Source: G963676655 sp963676655 (GTDB lineage: Bacteria > Verrucomicrobiota > Lentisphaeria > Victivallales > Victivallaceae). Taken from it: a stretch of 64,000 nucleotides of DNA. Of this stretch, positions 35,716 to 44,517 are shown one piece after another. The stretch spans positions 4,836,001 through 4,900,000 of the forward strand of contig CAXXKX010000003.1 in the NCBI GenBank assembly GCA_963676655.2, given 5' to 3'. Under the pieces are notes generated by a model. It worked only from the letters and a program-made list of their open reading frames with translations. It was not told where the DNA came from and ran no database searches. The position numbers and the translations under genes are program-made. Every line of letters starts with the position of its first letter. Position 1 is the stretch's first letter.

Positions 35716-37794
35716 ATGAAAAAAGGAACTGCCATTATTCTTGCGTCATTCGCGGCGGGTCTGCTTTGCTGCCATGCGGCGCCGGCCGGGAAGTTTACTG
35801 TAAATAAGCTGTTTTCGCCACATATGGTTCTGCAACGGGAAAAACCGGTTAAGATATTTGGTACAGCCGATCCGGGCGATAGCGTGAAAGTGACTCTTGC
35901 CGGTAAGACGGTGACTGCAACCGCCAACACCTCAGGTCAGTGGCTGGCGGAATTTCCGGCGATGAAAGCGGGGACCGGATATACGCTCGAAGTTGCGGGC
36001 GGAAATCCGCAAAAGAAAGTAATCCTGAAAGATGTGGCGGTCGGCGAAGTCTGGTTGTGCAGCGGACAATCCAATATGCAGATGCCGGTTCTGACCCGAT
36101 CGCCAATTTGGCGGGCCGCCAATGCGGAGGAAGAAGCGAAAAATGCAAACTGGCCGGAAATTAGAGAGTTCCATGTAACTCGCAACTGGTCACCGGGAAG
36201 GGAATTGGACTATTTGAAAGGGACCAGATGGGCGGTATGCAATCCGCAGAATGTCAGGACCTTTTCCGCTTACGGTTACTTTTTCGCCCGTCAGCTCTAT
36301 AAAGATTTACAGGTTCCAATAGGGATCATTCATTCGTCATTCGGAGGGACAAACATTATGGCCTGGATGCCGCGTGAAAGCTTTGTGCCGGCCGGACAGG
36401 AGGCCGTCAAAAACAAGATTGAGAAGGCGGTAAAAGCTCTTGCCAACAGAACTCCTGAAGAATTCAAACGTGATTTCGACAAAAACTACATACCGTGGAT
36501 AAATAAGTTCAATGCCGCTGCGCCGGATAAAAGCAAAGCGGCGGCAGCGTGGAAAAATCCCGACTTCGATGATTCCAACTGGCAGACCTGGACTCCGGAC
36601 AAGGTTAATTCGGCAAAAAAGCCGCACGTGGTCTGGTACCGCAACACTTATTCATCAATTCCGGCTTCCTATGCCGGGGGCGCGGCAATTCTTTGCGTTC
36701 CGGCCTTTGTTGGAACAGCTGAAGTCTATCTGAATGGAAAATTAGCCGGACGTACTGACGTGCTCAAACCTTTACACTCCATACATAAGAACTATAGCTT
36801 CAAGCTGCCTGATGGAATGGTCGTTTCAGGCAAAAATGTTGTGGCGGTAAGAATCAGCGATTATGGTCTGGGCATAACAAAATTCAATGACGTAAACTAC
36901 ACCAGGATTGCTCAGGGAAGGTCCGGCAGGACGTTCGACGCCAAAAGATGGAAAATGAAAACTGAATATACGGCCGATACCGATAAAATCGGTAAATGCC
37001 CGGAACTTTATGATTCCGGCATTACCACCTGGGGATATCCGGGGACTTTGTTCAACGGCATGATCGCGCCGCTGACACAATACCCGATCCGCGGCGTTCT
37101 CTGGTATCAGGGCGAATCAGATGCCTATTTTTCCGGAGCATATTACCCGAAACACCGTGAACTGATCAAGTCATGGCGCCAACGCTGGAACAGTCCGCAT
37201 ATGCCGTTCATCGTGACGCAACTGGCGGGCATCGAAAACCATACTCCGATGAAGCGTTTGCCGGATGGTTTCTGGAAACAGTATTCTCCGGCAAAAGCTG
37301 CCGGTGTTGCTGCGAATCTGCGGGAAGTGCAGGGGGAAATCGGCAAACTTCCGAACGTCGGGCTGGTTACTGCAATCGATGTCGGCGACCATTCGGATGT
37401 CCATCCGCGCGACAAGCAGACAATAGGTTTCCGGGCGGCGAAAGAGGCGGAACGTTTTGTGTACGGTAAAAAAATTGTTTCACGCGGCCCCGCTTTTAAA
37501 ACCATGAAAATAGAAGGCGATAAAATCAGGATCTATTTTGATAACATCGGCGGTGGTCTGGCGACAAAAGACGGTAAAGCTCCAAATGTTTTCGCCATTG
37601 CCGGAAAAGATGGAAAATTTGTCTGGGCGGATGCGGTAATTGATGGGAATACCGTTGTCGTTTCTTCGCCGGAAGTTCCCGCCCCGGCCAATGTTCAGTA
37701 TGCCTGGGTCAAGTTCCGGCCTGATTTGAATCTTGTCAATAAAGCGGGTTTTCCCGCATTTCCGTTCCGGACCGATGCTCCGGAATATAAGTAA
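35716..37794 (+). CDS. SIAE-type acetylesterase, paralogue 1
   Basis: A 692-aa protein with signal peptide MKKGTAIILASFAAGLLCCHAAPA. It belongs to the sialate O-acetylesterase-like (SASA/SGNH) family: MVLQREKPVKIFGTADPGDSV beta-sandwich at about 37-57, GEVWLCSGQSNMQ with nucleophile Ser119, an inserted GH2-like jelly-roll (about 275-390; WYRNTYSSIP, VYLNGKLAGRT), GVLWYQGESDAYFSG, and the catalytic Asp561/His563 in SDVHPRDKQ. The catalytic elements look complete. It is exported and should remove O-acetyl groups from acetylated glycans; despite the family name, the neighbouring GH5/GH28/GH106-like enzymes suggest a plant- or algae-type polysaccharide rather than sialic acid (inference). It is followed 20 bp later by the GH5 gene and is closely related, at the same length, to the gene at 40056. 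Confidence 0.88.
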   Translation: MKKGTAIILASFAAGLLCCHAAPAGKFTVNKLFSPHMVLQREKPVKIFGTADPGDSVKVTLAGKTVTATANTSGQWLAEFPAMKAGTGYTLEVAGGNPQKKVILKDVAVGEVWLCSGQSNMQMPVLTRSPIWRAANAEEEAKNANWPEIREFHVTRNWSPGRELDYLKGTRWAVCNPQNVRTFSAYGYFFARQLYKDLQVPIGIIHSSFGGTNIMAWMPRESFVPAGQEAVKNKIEKAVKALANRTPEEFKRDFDKNYIPWINKFNAAAPDKSKAAAAWKNPDFDDSNWQTWTPDKVNSAKKPHVVWYRNTYSSIPASYAGGAAILCVPAFVGTAEVYLNGKLAGRTDVLKPLHSIHKNYSFKLPDGMVVSGKNVVAVRISDYGLGITKFNDVNYTRIAQGRSGRTFDAKRWKMKTEYTADTDKIGKCPELYDSGITTWGYPGTLFNGMIAPLTQYPIRGVLWYQGESDAYFSGAYYPKHRELIKSWRQRWNSPHMPFIVTQLAGIENHTPMKRLPDGFWKQYSPAKAAGVAANLREVQGEIGKLPNVGLVTAIDVGDHSDVHPRDKQTIGFRAAKEAERFVYGKKIVSRGPAFKTMKIEGDKIRIYFDNIGGGLATKDGKAPNVFAIAGKDGKFVWADAVIDGNTVVVSSPEVPAPANVQYAWVKFRPDLNLVNKAGFPAFPFRTDAPEYK

Positions 37795-37814
37795 GCAGGG
37801 GAATTAAATAAACC

Positions 37815-39713
37815 ATGAAAAAATTTCTTGTTATCGGACTTTTTGTCTTTGCGGCCATAATCGGTTATGCTGGTTCAATTGAAAAATATGCCCGGATTAT
37901 TTCCAGAGAGGCTGCTGATTATCACGCCTTATTGAAGCGCGGCGGCTCAACTCAAAGCCCATTGGCGGTTAAAGCGGAAGCCATGCAGCGTTTCAAGGCC
38001 AACGTTGTCTATCCGGTAATCTATTCTCAGAAAGAACGGATGAATGGAACGCTGAAGGATTGGGAGGATATTCCGGTCACCGGACAGCTGACTGTTCCAG
38101 CTTCCTGTTTCGGGCCGGTGCCTGATACTTTGTCGGCTTATTTCAAAGTCGCGGCGTCGGATAAATATCTGTATATTCTCGCGGTGTCCCATGATAAGAA
38201 ACTGCGCTTCAAAGCGGGAGCCCCTTTTAATTCGGATAGTTTCGAAGTTTTTATCGATCCGTTTTTTGCCCGGAACCTTCGCTCAGATGATTCGATTATT
38301 CAAACTTTTATTACGCTGGACAAAGACGGAAATACTCCGCGGCTTTTAGGTAAACTCGTTCCTGAAGTCAAACCGGTAAAGGTTTCCGATGGCTTGGGAT
38401 TTGAAATAGCGATCCCGTTAAAAAACGACTATTTCAAGATTTCTGTGTTTGACGGTCTGATGATCGGATTTAATATCTGCTATAACAACAATGACGCCGG
38501 GCGCGGCCGTGAACAGAAGATCGGGTGGAGCGGAATCGATACCGAGGATGGTTCCTGGCGAAATCCGGCGGTTTTCGGTGCTTTGAAATTTGTTCGGGCC
38601 GATAAGCAGCCGGTTCAACCGGTAACCGAGGGACCGGCGATTCTGGCCAATCGTTTGAAACGTCAGGGCGGAGAAACCCTGAAGGATTATAGTGTGCTGG
38701 CAAAATCCCGACCAAACCCGGAACGTGCCTATGGTTTTCAATCCGGCGGGTTACGTGGCGGTAAATCGTTTTATGATATGGTCAAGGACTGGAAAGCCGG
38801 TGCGGTTCGCCTGCAACTCCAACAGTTGGGACCGCGACCGACGTGGAAACCTGAAAACTTTCCGGTCTTTCTTGATCGTTTGGAAAAGGCGGTCAAGCAG
38901 GCACGCGATGCGGGTTTGAAGGTCATCCCGGTGGCATTCGAAGTGCCGTTCGAACTGAAAGGGCGCAACCGGTGGGAGTGTCCGGAGCTGGAGGCGGCCT
39001 ATACTCATTATTGGGTGGAGATCGTCAAGCGTTTACAACCATATAAAGATGCGATATGGGGATACGATTTGGTTAATGAACCGCTGGAACGCTCCCAGTT
39101 GCCCTATGCGCCGCTGCAATGGCGAAAGCTGGCGGTCAAACTTGTCCGGGCTATCCGTAAGGTTGATCCCGACGCTTGGATTGTCTATGAAGCAGGTCCC
39201 GGCGGCGACTGGCGCGGTTTTGAGGATTTGAAGCCATTGCCGGATGATAAAATTATCTACAGTCTGCACTTTTATGAACCGGGAGCTTTCACTCACCAGG
39301 GTATCGCCGCCACTCAATTGCAGGACCCAAATCTGATCGCGAAGGCGCAAAAGCAGATCGGCATCCGTTATCCCGGAGTTGTTTCAGGTGTTTACTGGAA
39401 CCGTGCCCGCTTTGAAGAAGTACTGAAGCCGGTCAGAGATTTTCAGAAAAAATACAACGTGCCGATTTATGTTGGAGAATTCAGTGTGATCGCCTGGGCT
39501 CCGCCGGAGTGCGGTGCTCAATATTTGAAGGACGTCACTGATATCTTTGACAAATACGGCTGGAGTTGGACTTATCATGGCTACCGCGAATATTACGGTT
39601 GGCGCCTGGATGTGGAAGAGGGAGTATTTCGTCCTTCCGGAGTCCTTAAATATAAGGCTGATACAAAACGAGGCGCGGTCATCAAGGCGGCGTTTAAACG
39701 TCATGCGAAATAA
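37815..39713 (+). CDS. Secreted CBM9-like / GH5-type glycoside hydrolase
   Basis: A 632-aa protein with signal peptide MKKFLVIGLFVFAAIIGYAG. Residues about 60-262 form a CBM9-like domain (GTLKDWEDIPVTG, YFKVAASDKYLYILAVSHD, FNSDSFEVFIDPFF, GFEIAIPLK). Residues about 290-632 are a GH5-type (beta/alpha)8 barrel with the acid/base in WGYDLVNEP (Glu422), active-site His485/Tyr487 in SLHFYEP, and the nucleophile in IYVGEFS (Glu555), plus the late WTYHGYREYYGW strand. It is an endo- or exo-acting beta-glycanase (cellulase, mannanase or related); the subfamily cannot be set by eye. AGGGGAA precedes the ATG. It lies between two paralogous acetylesterases, consistent with deacetylation and backbone cleavage of the same polymer outside the cell. 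Confidence 0.87.
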   Translation: MKKFLVIGLFVFAAIIGYAGSIEKYARIISREAADYHALLKRGGSTQSPLAVKAEAMQRFKANVVYPVIYSQKERMNGTLKDWEDIPVTGQLTVPASCFGPVPDTLSAYFKVAASDKYLYILAVSHDKKLRFKAGAPFNSDSFEVFIDPFFARNLRSDDSIIQTFITLDKDGNTPRLLGKLVPEVKPVKVSDGLGFEIAIPLKNDYFKISVFDGLMIGFNICYNNNDAGRGREQKIGWSGIDTEDGSWRNPAVFGALKFVRADKQPVQPVTEGPAILANRLKRQGGETLKDYSVLAKSRPNPERAYGFQSGGLRGGKSFYDMVKDWKAGAVRLQLQQLGPRPTWKPENFPVFLDRLEKAVKQARDAGLKVIPVAFEVPFELKGRNRWECPELEAAYTHYWVEIVKRLQPYKDAIWGYDLVNEPLERSQLPYAPLQWRKLAVKLVRAIRKVDPDAWIVYEAGPGGDWRGFEDLKPLPDDKIIYSLHFYEPGAFTHQGIAATQLQDPNLIAKAQKQIGIRYPGVVSGVYWNRARFEEVLKPVRDFQKKYNVPIYVGEFSVIAWAPPECGAQYLKDVTDIFDKYGWSWTYHGYREYYGWRLDVEEGVFRPSGVLKYKADTKRGAVIKAAFKRHAK

Positions 39714-39761
39714 TATAGAATTAAGGTTCGGTGTTTCCGTGTATGGGGCCTTACGAATTCG

Positions 39762-39961
39762 TTTTATTGCAGACTTACAGCCTGCGTTTGAGGTGTAAAT
39801 CAGATCCCCCGGGCGTTGCCCGGGGCTGTGATATTGCGCCCCGACGGGGCTGAAGAAGATAAAAGACCACCAGGCCGCAGGCCTGAAAGAACAAAGCCCC
39901 GGGCAACGCCCGGGGGAAATAATAATAAAAAACAAATGCAGGCTGTAAGTCTGCAATAAAA
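39762..39961. mobile_element. MITE-like palindromic interspersed element, 200 bp
   Basis: Perfect 24-bp terminal inverted repeats (39762-39785 and 39938-39961; core GCAGACTTACAGCCTGC). Inside them is a perfect 23-bp inverted pair (39805-39827 and 39895-39917), each arm itself a hairpin CCCCGGGC-GTT-GCCCGGGG. Between these lie two more hairpins: GCCCC-GAC-GGGGC (39838-39850) and CAGGCC-GCA-GGCCTG (39871-39885). It codes for nothing recognisable. It fills most of the 342-bp gap between the GH5 gene and the second acetylesterase gene. It fits a non-autonomous REP/MITE-type repeat present in many genomic copies, though copy number cannot be seen here. Confidence 0.8.
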
Positions 39962-40055
39962 AACATTGAAAAAACATTGAATTATGGTATATCCATGAAA
40001 GCACCGAAAGAGCCAGAATTAACAACTTATCAAGGTTAACATAAAGGAAAATTAA

Positions 40056-42134
40056 ATGAAAAAAGAAATTGCCATTATTCTTGCTTCGTTCGCGGCGGGG
40101 TTGCTTTGCTGCTATGCGGCGCCGGCTGAAACATTTAAACTGCATAAGCTGTTTTCACCTCATATGGTATTGCAGCGGGAAAAACCGGTTCGGATATTTG
40201 GAACGGCTGCTCCGGGCGATAGCGTCAAAGTGACATTTGCGGGAAAAACGAAAACCGCCGCCGCGGATGTATCCGGTGACTGGCTGGCGGAATTTCCGGC
40301 GGTGAAAGCCGGAACCGGATATACTATTGAAGTTACCGGCGCCGACCCGCAAAAGAAAGTAATTATGAAAGATGTTGCGGTAGGAGAAGTATGGCTGTGC
40401 AGTGGGCAGTCCAACATGCAGATGGCGGTAATGGGCGGATCACCTTATTGGCGCGCCGCCAATGCTGAAGTAGAGGTTAAAAACGCAAACTGGCCGGAAA
40501 TCCGCGAATTCCATGTCACGCATGTATTCTCACCGGGTAAAGAGAAAAATGCGTTGTCAGGCAAGGAATGGCTGGTTTGCAATCCACGGAATGTCCGTGG
40601 CTTCACCGCCTTTGGCTATTTTTTCGCCAGGCAATTATATCGCGACCTGAAAGTCCCGATCGGCATTATTCATGCTGCTTACGGCGGGTCCAGGATCATG
40701 GCATGGATGCCGAATGAAGCGTTTGCGCCAGCCGGGGAAACCCGGGTATTGAAAGACGTAGAAGCTGCCGGTAAATTTCTCGGAGGCAAGCCGCCGCAAG
40801 CGGTAATACAGGAGCTAGACAAAAAAATTGTTCCATGGGTGAAAAAGTTTAATAATGCCGCTCCGGAAAAGACGAAAGCGGCCAGTGAATGGAAAAATCC
40901 CGATTTTGATGATTCCGGCTGGCAGAGCTGGAACCCGGATAAAACCAGGGTGGAAAAGAAACCGCAAGTGACCTGGTATCGCAACAGTTTTTCGTCAATA
41001 CCGGCTGATTACGCCAAGGGTAATAACTCTCTGCTGTTTATTCCGTCATACATCGGGACCAGCCAGGTCTACCTTAACGGTAAACTGGTTGCTGAAACCG
41101 ACGTGCTTAAGCCCCTGGACCGGATGTGGAAGAGCCGTCCTGTCAGATTGAAGCCCGGCGTCGTTGTTCCGGGAAAGAATGTCGTGGCGATCCGGTTGAG
41201 CGATTACGGTACCGGCGCAACCCGGTTCAAAGACGTGAATTATACTCATCTGACCAAAGGCCGGTCAGGCAGGACGTTTGACGCGAAAAATTGGAAAATG
41301 AAAACGGAATATACGGTTGATACGGTCAAAACAGGACCATGTCCCCCTTTGTATGACAGCAGTATCGCTTCCCGGAATTTCCCCGGCACATTGTTCAACG
41401 GCATGATTGCACCGCTGGTGAAATATCCGGTTCGGGGCGTTCTCTGGTATCAGGGCGAAGGGGACGCTTATGATACACGTGGATATTATTTCAGGCAAAA
41501 GGCCATGATTGATGCCTGGCGCAAACGCCTCCATAACCTCGAGATGCCATTTATTCTGGTTCAATTGGCCGGGTATGAACGGCATTGCCCGGGTAAGCGC
41601 CTTCCGGATAACTTCTGGCAAAAATTGTCCCCGGGCGGTAATTACGCCTGGGCCGTGCTGCGGGAAACCCAGGCTGCAATCGGGAACCTGCCGGATGTCG
41701 GGCTGATTACCGCAATTGATGTTGGTGACAGTTCGGACGTGCATCCGCGTGATAAACAGACTTTGGGATTGCGCGCCGCGAAAGAAGCTGAACGGCTTGC
41801 TTACGGCCGCAAGATCGTATCACGCGGCCCGGCTTTCCGTAACATGAAAATCGAAGGCAATAAAATCAGGATATTTTTCGACAACATCGGCGGGGGCCTG
41901 ACTACCAAAGACGGTAAAGCTCCCAATGCTTTTGCCATTGCCGGGAAAGACGATAAATTTGTCTGGGCGGACGCGGTTATCGATGGAAGCAGCGTTGTCG
42001 TTTCGTCTCCAAAAGTTGCTGACCCCGTAAAGGTTCGTTATGCCTGGATTACTTTCCGGCCTGACCTGAATTTATGCAATAAAGAAGGATTCCCGGCGTT
42101 TCCGTTTCGGACCGATGCGCCGGAATATAAATAA
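40056..42134 (+). CDS. SIAE-type acetylesterase, paralogue 2
   Basis: A 692-aa protein, collinear with the 35716 gene: the same signal peptide style (MKKEIAIILASFAAGLLCCYAAPA), nucleophile Ser119 in CSGQSNMQ, inserted jelly-roll, GVLWYQGEGDAYDT, and Asp561/His563 in SDVHPRDKQ at exactly the same residue numbers. The most diverged parts are around residues 180-260 and 445-500, where the two probably differ in substrate-binding loops (WYQGEGD here, WYQGESD in paralogue 1). An exported O-acetylesterase acting on acetylated polysaccharide is the expected role. AAGGAAAATTAA precedes the ATG. The MITE-like element lies 94 bp upstream, so this copy may be transcribed separately from the upstream genes. 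Confidence 0.88.
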   Translation: MKKEIAIILASFAAGLLCCYAAPAETFKLHKLFSPHMVLQREKPVRIFGTAAPGDSVKVTFAGKTKTAAADVSGDWLAEFPAVKAGTGYTIEVTGADPQKKVIMKDVAVGEVWLCSGQSNMQMAVMGGSPYWRAANAEVEVKNANWPEIREFHVTHVFSPGKEKNALSGKEWLVCNPRNVRGFTAFGYFFARQLYRDLKVPIGIIHAAYGGSRIMAWMPNEAFAPAGETRVLKDVEAAGKFLGGKPPQAVIQELDKKIVPWVKKFNNAAPEKTKAASEWKNPDFDDSGWQSWNPDKTRVEKKPQVTWYRNSFSSIPADYAKGNNSLLFIPSYIGTSQVYLNGKLVAETDVLKPLDRMWKSRPVRLKPGVVVPGKNVVAIRLSDYGTGATRFKDVNYTHLTKGRSGRTFDAKNWKMKTEYTVDTVKTGPCPPLYDSSIASRNFPGTLFNGMIAPLVKYPVRGVLWYQGEGDAYDTRGYYFRQKAMIDAWRKRLHNLEMPFILVQLAGYERHCPGKRLPDNFWQKLSPGGNYAWAVLRETQAAIGNLPDVGLITAIDVGDSSDVHPRDKQTLGLRAAKEAERLAYGRKIVSRGPAFRNMKIEGNKIRIFFDNIGGGLTTKDGKAPNAFAIAGKDDKFVWADAVIDGSSVVVSSPKVADPVKVRYAWITFRPDLNLCNKEGFPAFPFRTDAPEYK

Positions 42135-42158
42135 ATTAGCTCCCGGAAACCAATAAGC

Positions 42159-44504
42159 ATGCTGACTTATCAGAAAATCAAAGATATCCCGCCGGAGTGT
42201 TCTCCGGCTTATTTCTGGCATATCAATGGAAAGGTCAAAATCGAAGAACTTAAACAACAGTTGCGGGATATGCATGCTCTCGGGCTGCGCTCTGTTTGTT
42301 TGCACGCGTTTCCGGATGAATTTCGTCCGGCGACGCAGCCGTCCCACGTGAATATCCCGTACTTGTCACCGGAATGGTTTGAAATGGTCTGTGCGCTTTG
42401 TGACGAATGCCGCAGACTCGGAATGCGGTACTGGCTTTACGATGAAGGAGGCTGGCCGTCCGGAGGAGCCGGAGGGCAGGTCTGGAAAAATGCCAAAGAC
42501 AAAAAGTCCATCCAGCGACAGTATCTGGAACTGGAAAACGGCAGTCCGGTTATCAGAACCGTCGAAGAGGATCCCCGCGTCTGCGCGCCTTATCCGGATA
42601 TTCTGAATAAGCAGGTAACGGCTGATTTTATTGCTCTTACGCACGAACGGTACAGAAAATATGCGGAAAAGTATTTTGGCCGGGAAATCCGCTTTGCGTT
42701 CACAGACGAACCGGGTATGTTTGTAACTTCACCCGGAAAACTAACGTACACGGCGGGCTTAAAAAAAGAGTTCAAAAAGATCAAGGGCTATGAGCTAGAA
42801 CCCTATCTTCCGGCACTTCTGGAGCCGGAAGAAGCTGACGAGTCCCGGGACGTTACGCTGGCCCGGATTGATTACCATGAAGTGCTGTCACAACTTTTTG
42901 TCCGGCGCTTCCTGCATCCGCTTAGAACATGGTGCAGGAAAAACAGAATTCTTTCGGGAGGGCATTTTTCCGGCGAAAATAATCCGTGGGCCAACCGCTA
43001 CGGTTCATACGGCAATATTCTGCAATCGCTTAGAGCTCTCGATATCCCCGGTGTCGACGCCATTTGCCGCCAGTTGTTCCCCGGCGGGGAGGTTCATCCG
43101 TTTCCCAAGTACGCTTCAAGCGCGGCCAATCAAAATGGTAACCGGTATGCTTTTGCTGAAGTTTTTGCTCTATACGGTAACGGAATGGCCCCGGCAGAGA
43201 TGCGCTGGCTGGTCGATTTTATGTTTGTCCGCGGCATTAACCTGATCGTGCCGAGCAAAATTGCGGTTTACAACGGTGAAAGTTTCATGTCCGGAATCCG
43301 GCCTCATTCCGGGACGGTCGATCCGCTTTGGAAGTACATGAAAGAGTTTCATACATACATTTCCCGCGGCTGTCATCTGCTTTCTGTGGGGAAACCTTAT
43401 TGCCGGACCGCCGTTTACTTCGATATTCGCTCAATCAGGGCCGGCGGGAAATATATGGAAGAAGCCGTTGGCATGCATGAATCGGTTGCTCAGAAAATGC
43501 TTGAGCATCAGTGTGCCTTTGATTTCATTGACGATGAAATGCTGGCAAAAGCGCGGAGGGAGGAAAAATCCCTCAAGGTCGGAAAGATGCGTTATGAAAC
43601 GATTGTTGTTCCAAGTTCATTTTTTATGACTGAACCGGCCAGGGAAAACCTGGAGTTTTTACGGCAATCAGGTGGAACTGTCCTTGATTCCGCTTTCGCC
43701 GTTAATGCGGAACGTCTGATCTCTCTTGCGCAGCCTAATATAAATATTCGCGTTACCAAACGTTTATATGGGGAAAACGCTATTTATTTTATCGTCAACG
43801 AAAGTTCTGAACCGCAGAATATCCGGATCGAATTTCCGGAAAAGGAAAATATAATTTATTACGATACGCTCTCAGGTGAAATGTTCGACGTATCATCGGA
43901 AAACGGGGCTTTTGACTGGTCCTTCACAAAATGGGGTTCCGTCTTTTTCATCACCGGGTTAAAAAACGTGGATACGGTCCCGCCGCCCGGAGATATGCGG
44001 ACTGTAATGCGGCTTGACGACGGATGGACACTCCGGGCTTTACGGAGCCACTGCCCGGGTAAAATGGATTATGAGATTTTAGACCTGAATGAGAGTCCGG
44101 TTCCCGTGTCACTCGGGGACTGGCGGTCGTTACTGGGTAATTCATTCAGTGGTGAAGCAGTTTATCGTACGACATTCGCCTCCGACGGAAAGACGGATTT
44201 ATATCTGGATCTGGGGGGAGTCTGTTATGCCTGTTCAGTCAGCGTCAACGGCAGGGAACTGGGACGAAAATTTCTACCTCCTTACATATTCAGACTTGAC
44301 AGGAATCTTTTGAAAAGGGATAATATATTAGAGGTGACGGTCGCTAACACGCTGTCTAATTCCATTTGTGACGAATCCGTTTTGGAATACTGGAGCGAAA
44401 ATTGGCCGTTGCAATATGAAGCCATGCAGCGGCCTTTTGAAAAAGATCATCTGGAAAGCGGCCTTTTGGGTCCGGTAAAGATACAAAAAATAATAAAAAT
44501 TTGA
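42159..44504 (+). CDS. GH106-like (alpha-L-rhamnosidase-type) glycoside hydrolase A
   Basis: A 781-aa protein without a signal peptide, so probably cytoplasmic. The first part is a (beta/alpha) barrel with the family landmark YWLYDEGGWPSGGAGG (about residues 91-106) and FAFTDEPGMF (Asp183, Glu184), then GHFSGE, GIDAICRQLFPGG-like and FAEVFALYGNG. The last 120 residues hold a GH2-like jelly-roll (LYLDLGGVCYACSVSVNGRELG... LEVTVANTLSN). These features match GH106-like rhamnosidases, but the protein is about 300 residues shorter than typical members. It would release rhamnose or a related sugar from imported oligosaccharides. It begins 24 bp after the acetylesterase and ends 13 bp before the related gene B; the three are probably one operon. 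Activity is not provable by eye. Confidence 0.68.
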   Translation: MLTYQKIKDIPPECSPAYFWHINGKVKIEELKQQLRDMHALGLRSVCLHAFPDEFRPATQPSHVNIPYLSPEWFEMVCALCDECRRLGMRYWLYDEGGWPSGGAGGQVWKNAKDKKSIQRQYLELENGSPVIRTVEEDPRVCAPYPDILNKQVTADFIALTHERYRKYAEKYFGREIRFAFTDEPGMFVTSPGKLTYTAGLKKEFKKIKGYELEPYLPALLEPEEADESRDVTLARIDYHEVLSQLFVRRFLHPLRTWCRKNRILSGGHFSGENNPWANRYGSYGNILQSLRALDIPGVDAICRQLFPGGEVHPFPKYASSAANQNGNRYAFAEVFALYGNGMAPAEMRWLVDFMFVRGINLIVPSKIAVYNGESFMSGIRPHSGTVDPLWKYMKEFHTYISRGCHLLSVGKPYCRTAVYFDIRSIRAGGKYMEEAVGMHESVAQKMLEHQCAFDFIDDEMLAKARREEKSLKVGKMRYETIVVPSSFFMTEPARENLEFLRQSGGTVLDSAFAVNAERLISLAQPNINIRVTKRLYGENAIYFIVNESSEPQNIRIEFPEKENIIYYDTLSGEMFDVSSENGAFDWSFTKWGSVFFITGLKNVDTVPPPGDMRTVMRLDDGWTLRALRSHCPGKMDYEILDLNESPVPVSLGDWRSLLGNSFSGEAVYRTTFASDGKTDLYLDLGGVCYACSVSVNGRELGRKFLPPYIFRLDRNLLKRDNILEVTVANTLSNSICDESVLEYWSENWPLQYEAMQRPFEKDHLESGLLGPVKIQKIIKI

Positions 44505-44517
44505 ATTCCAAGTTTGT

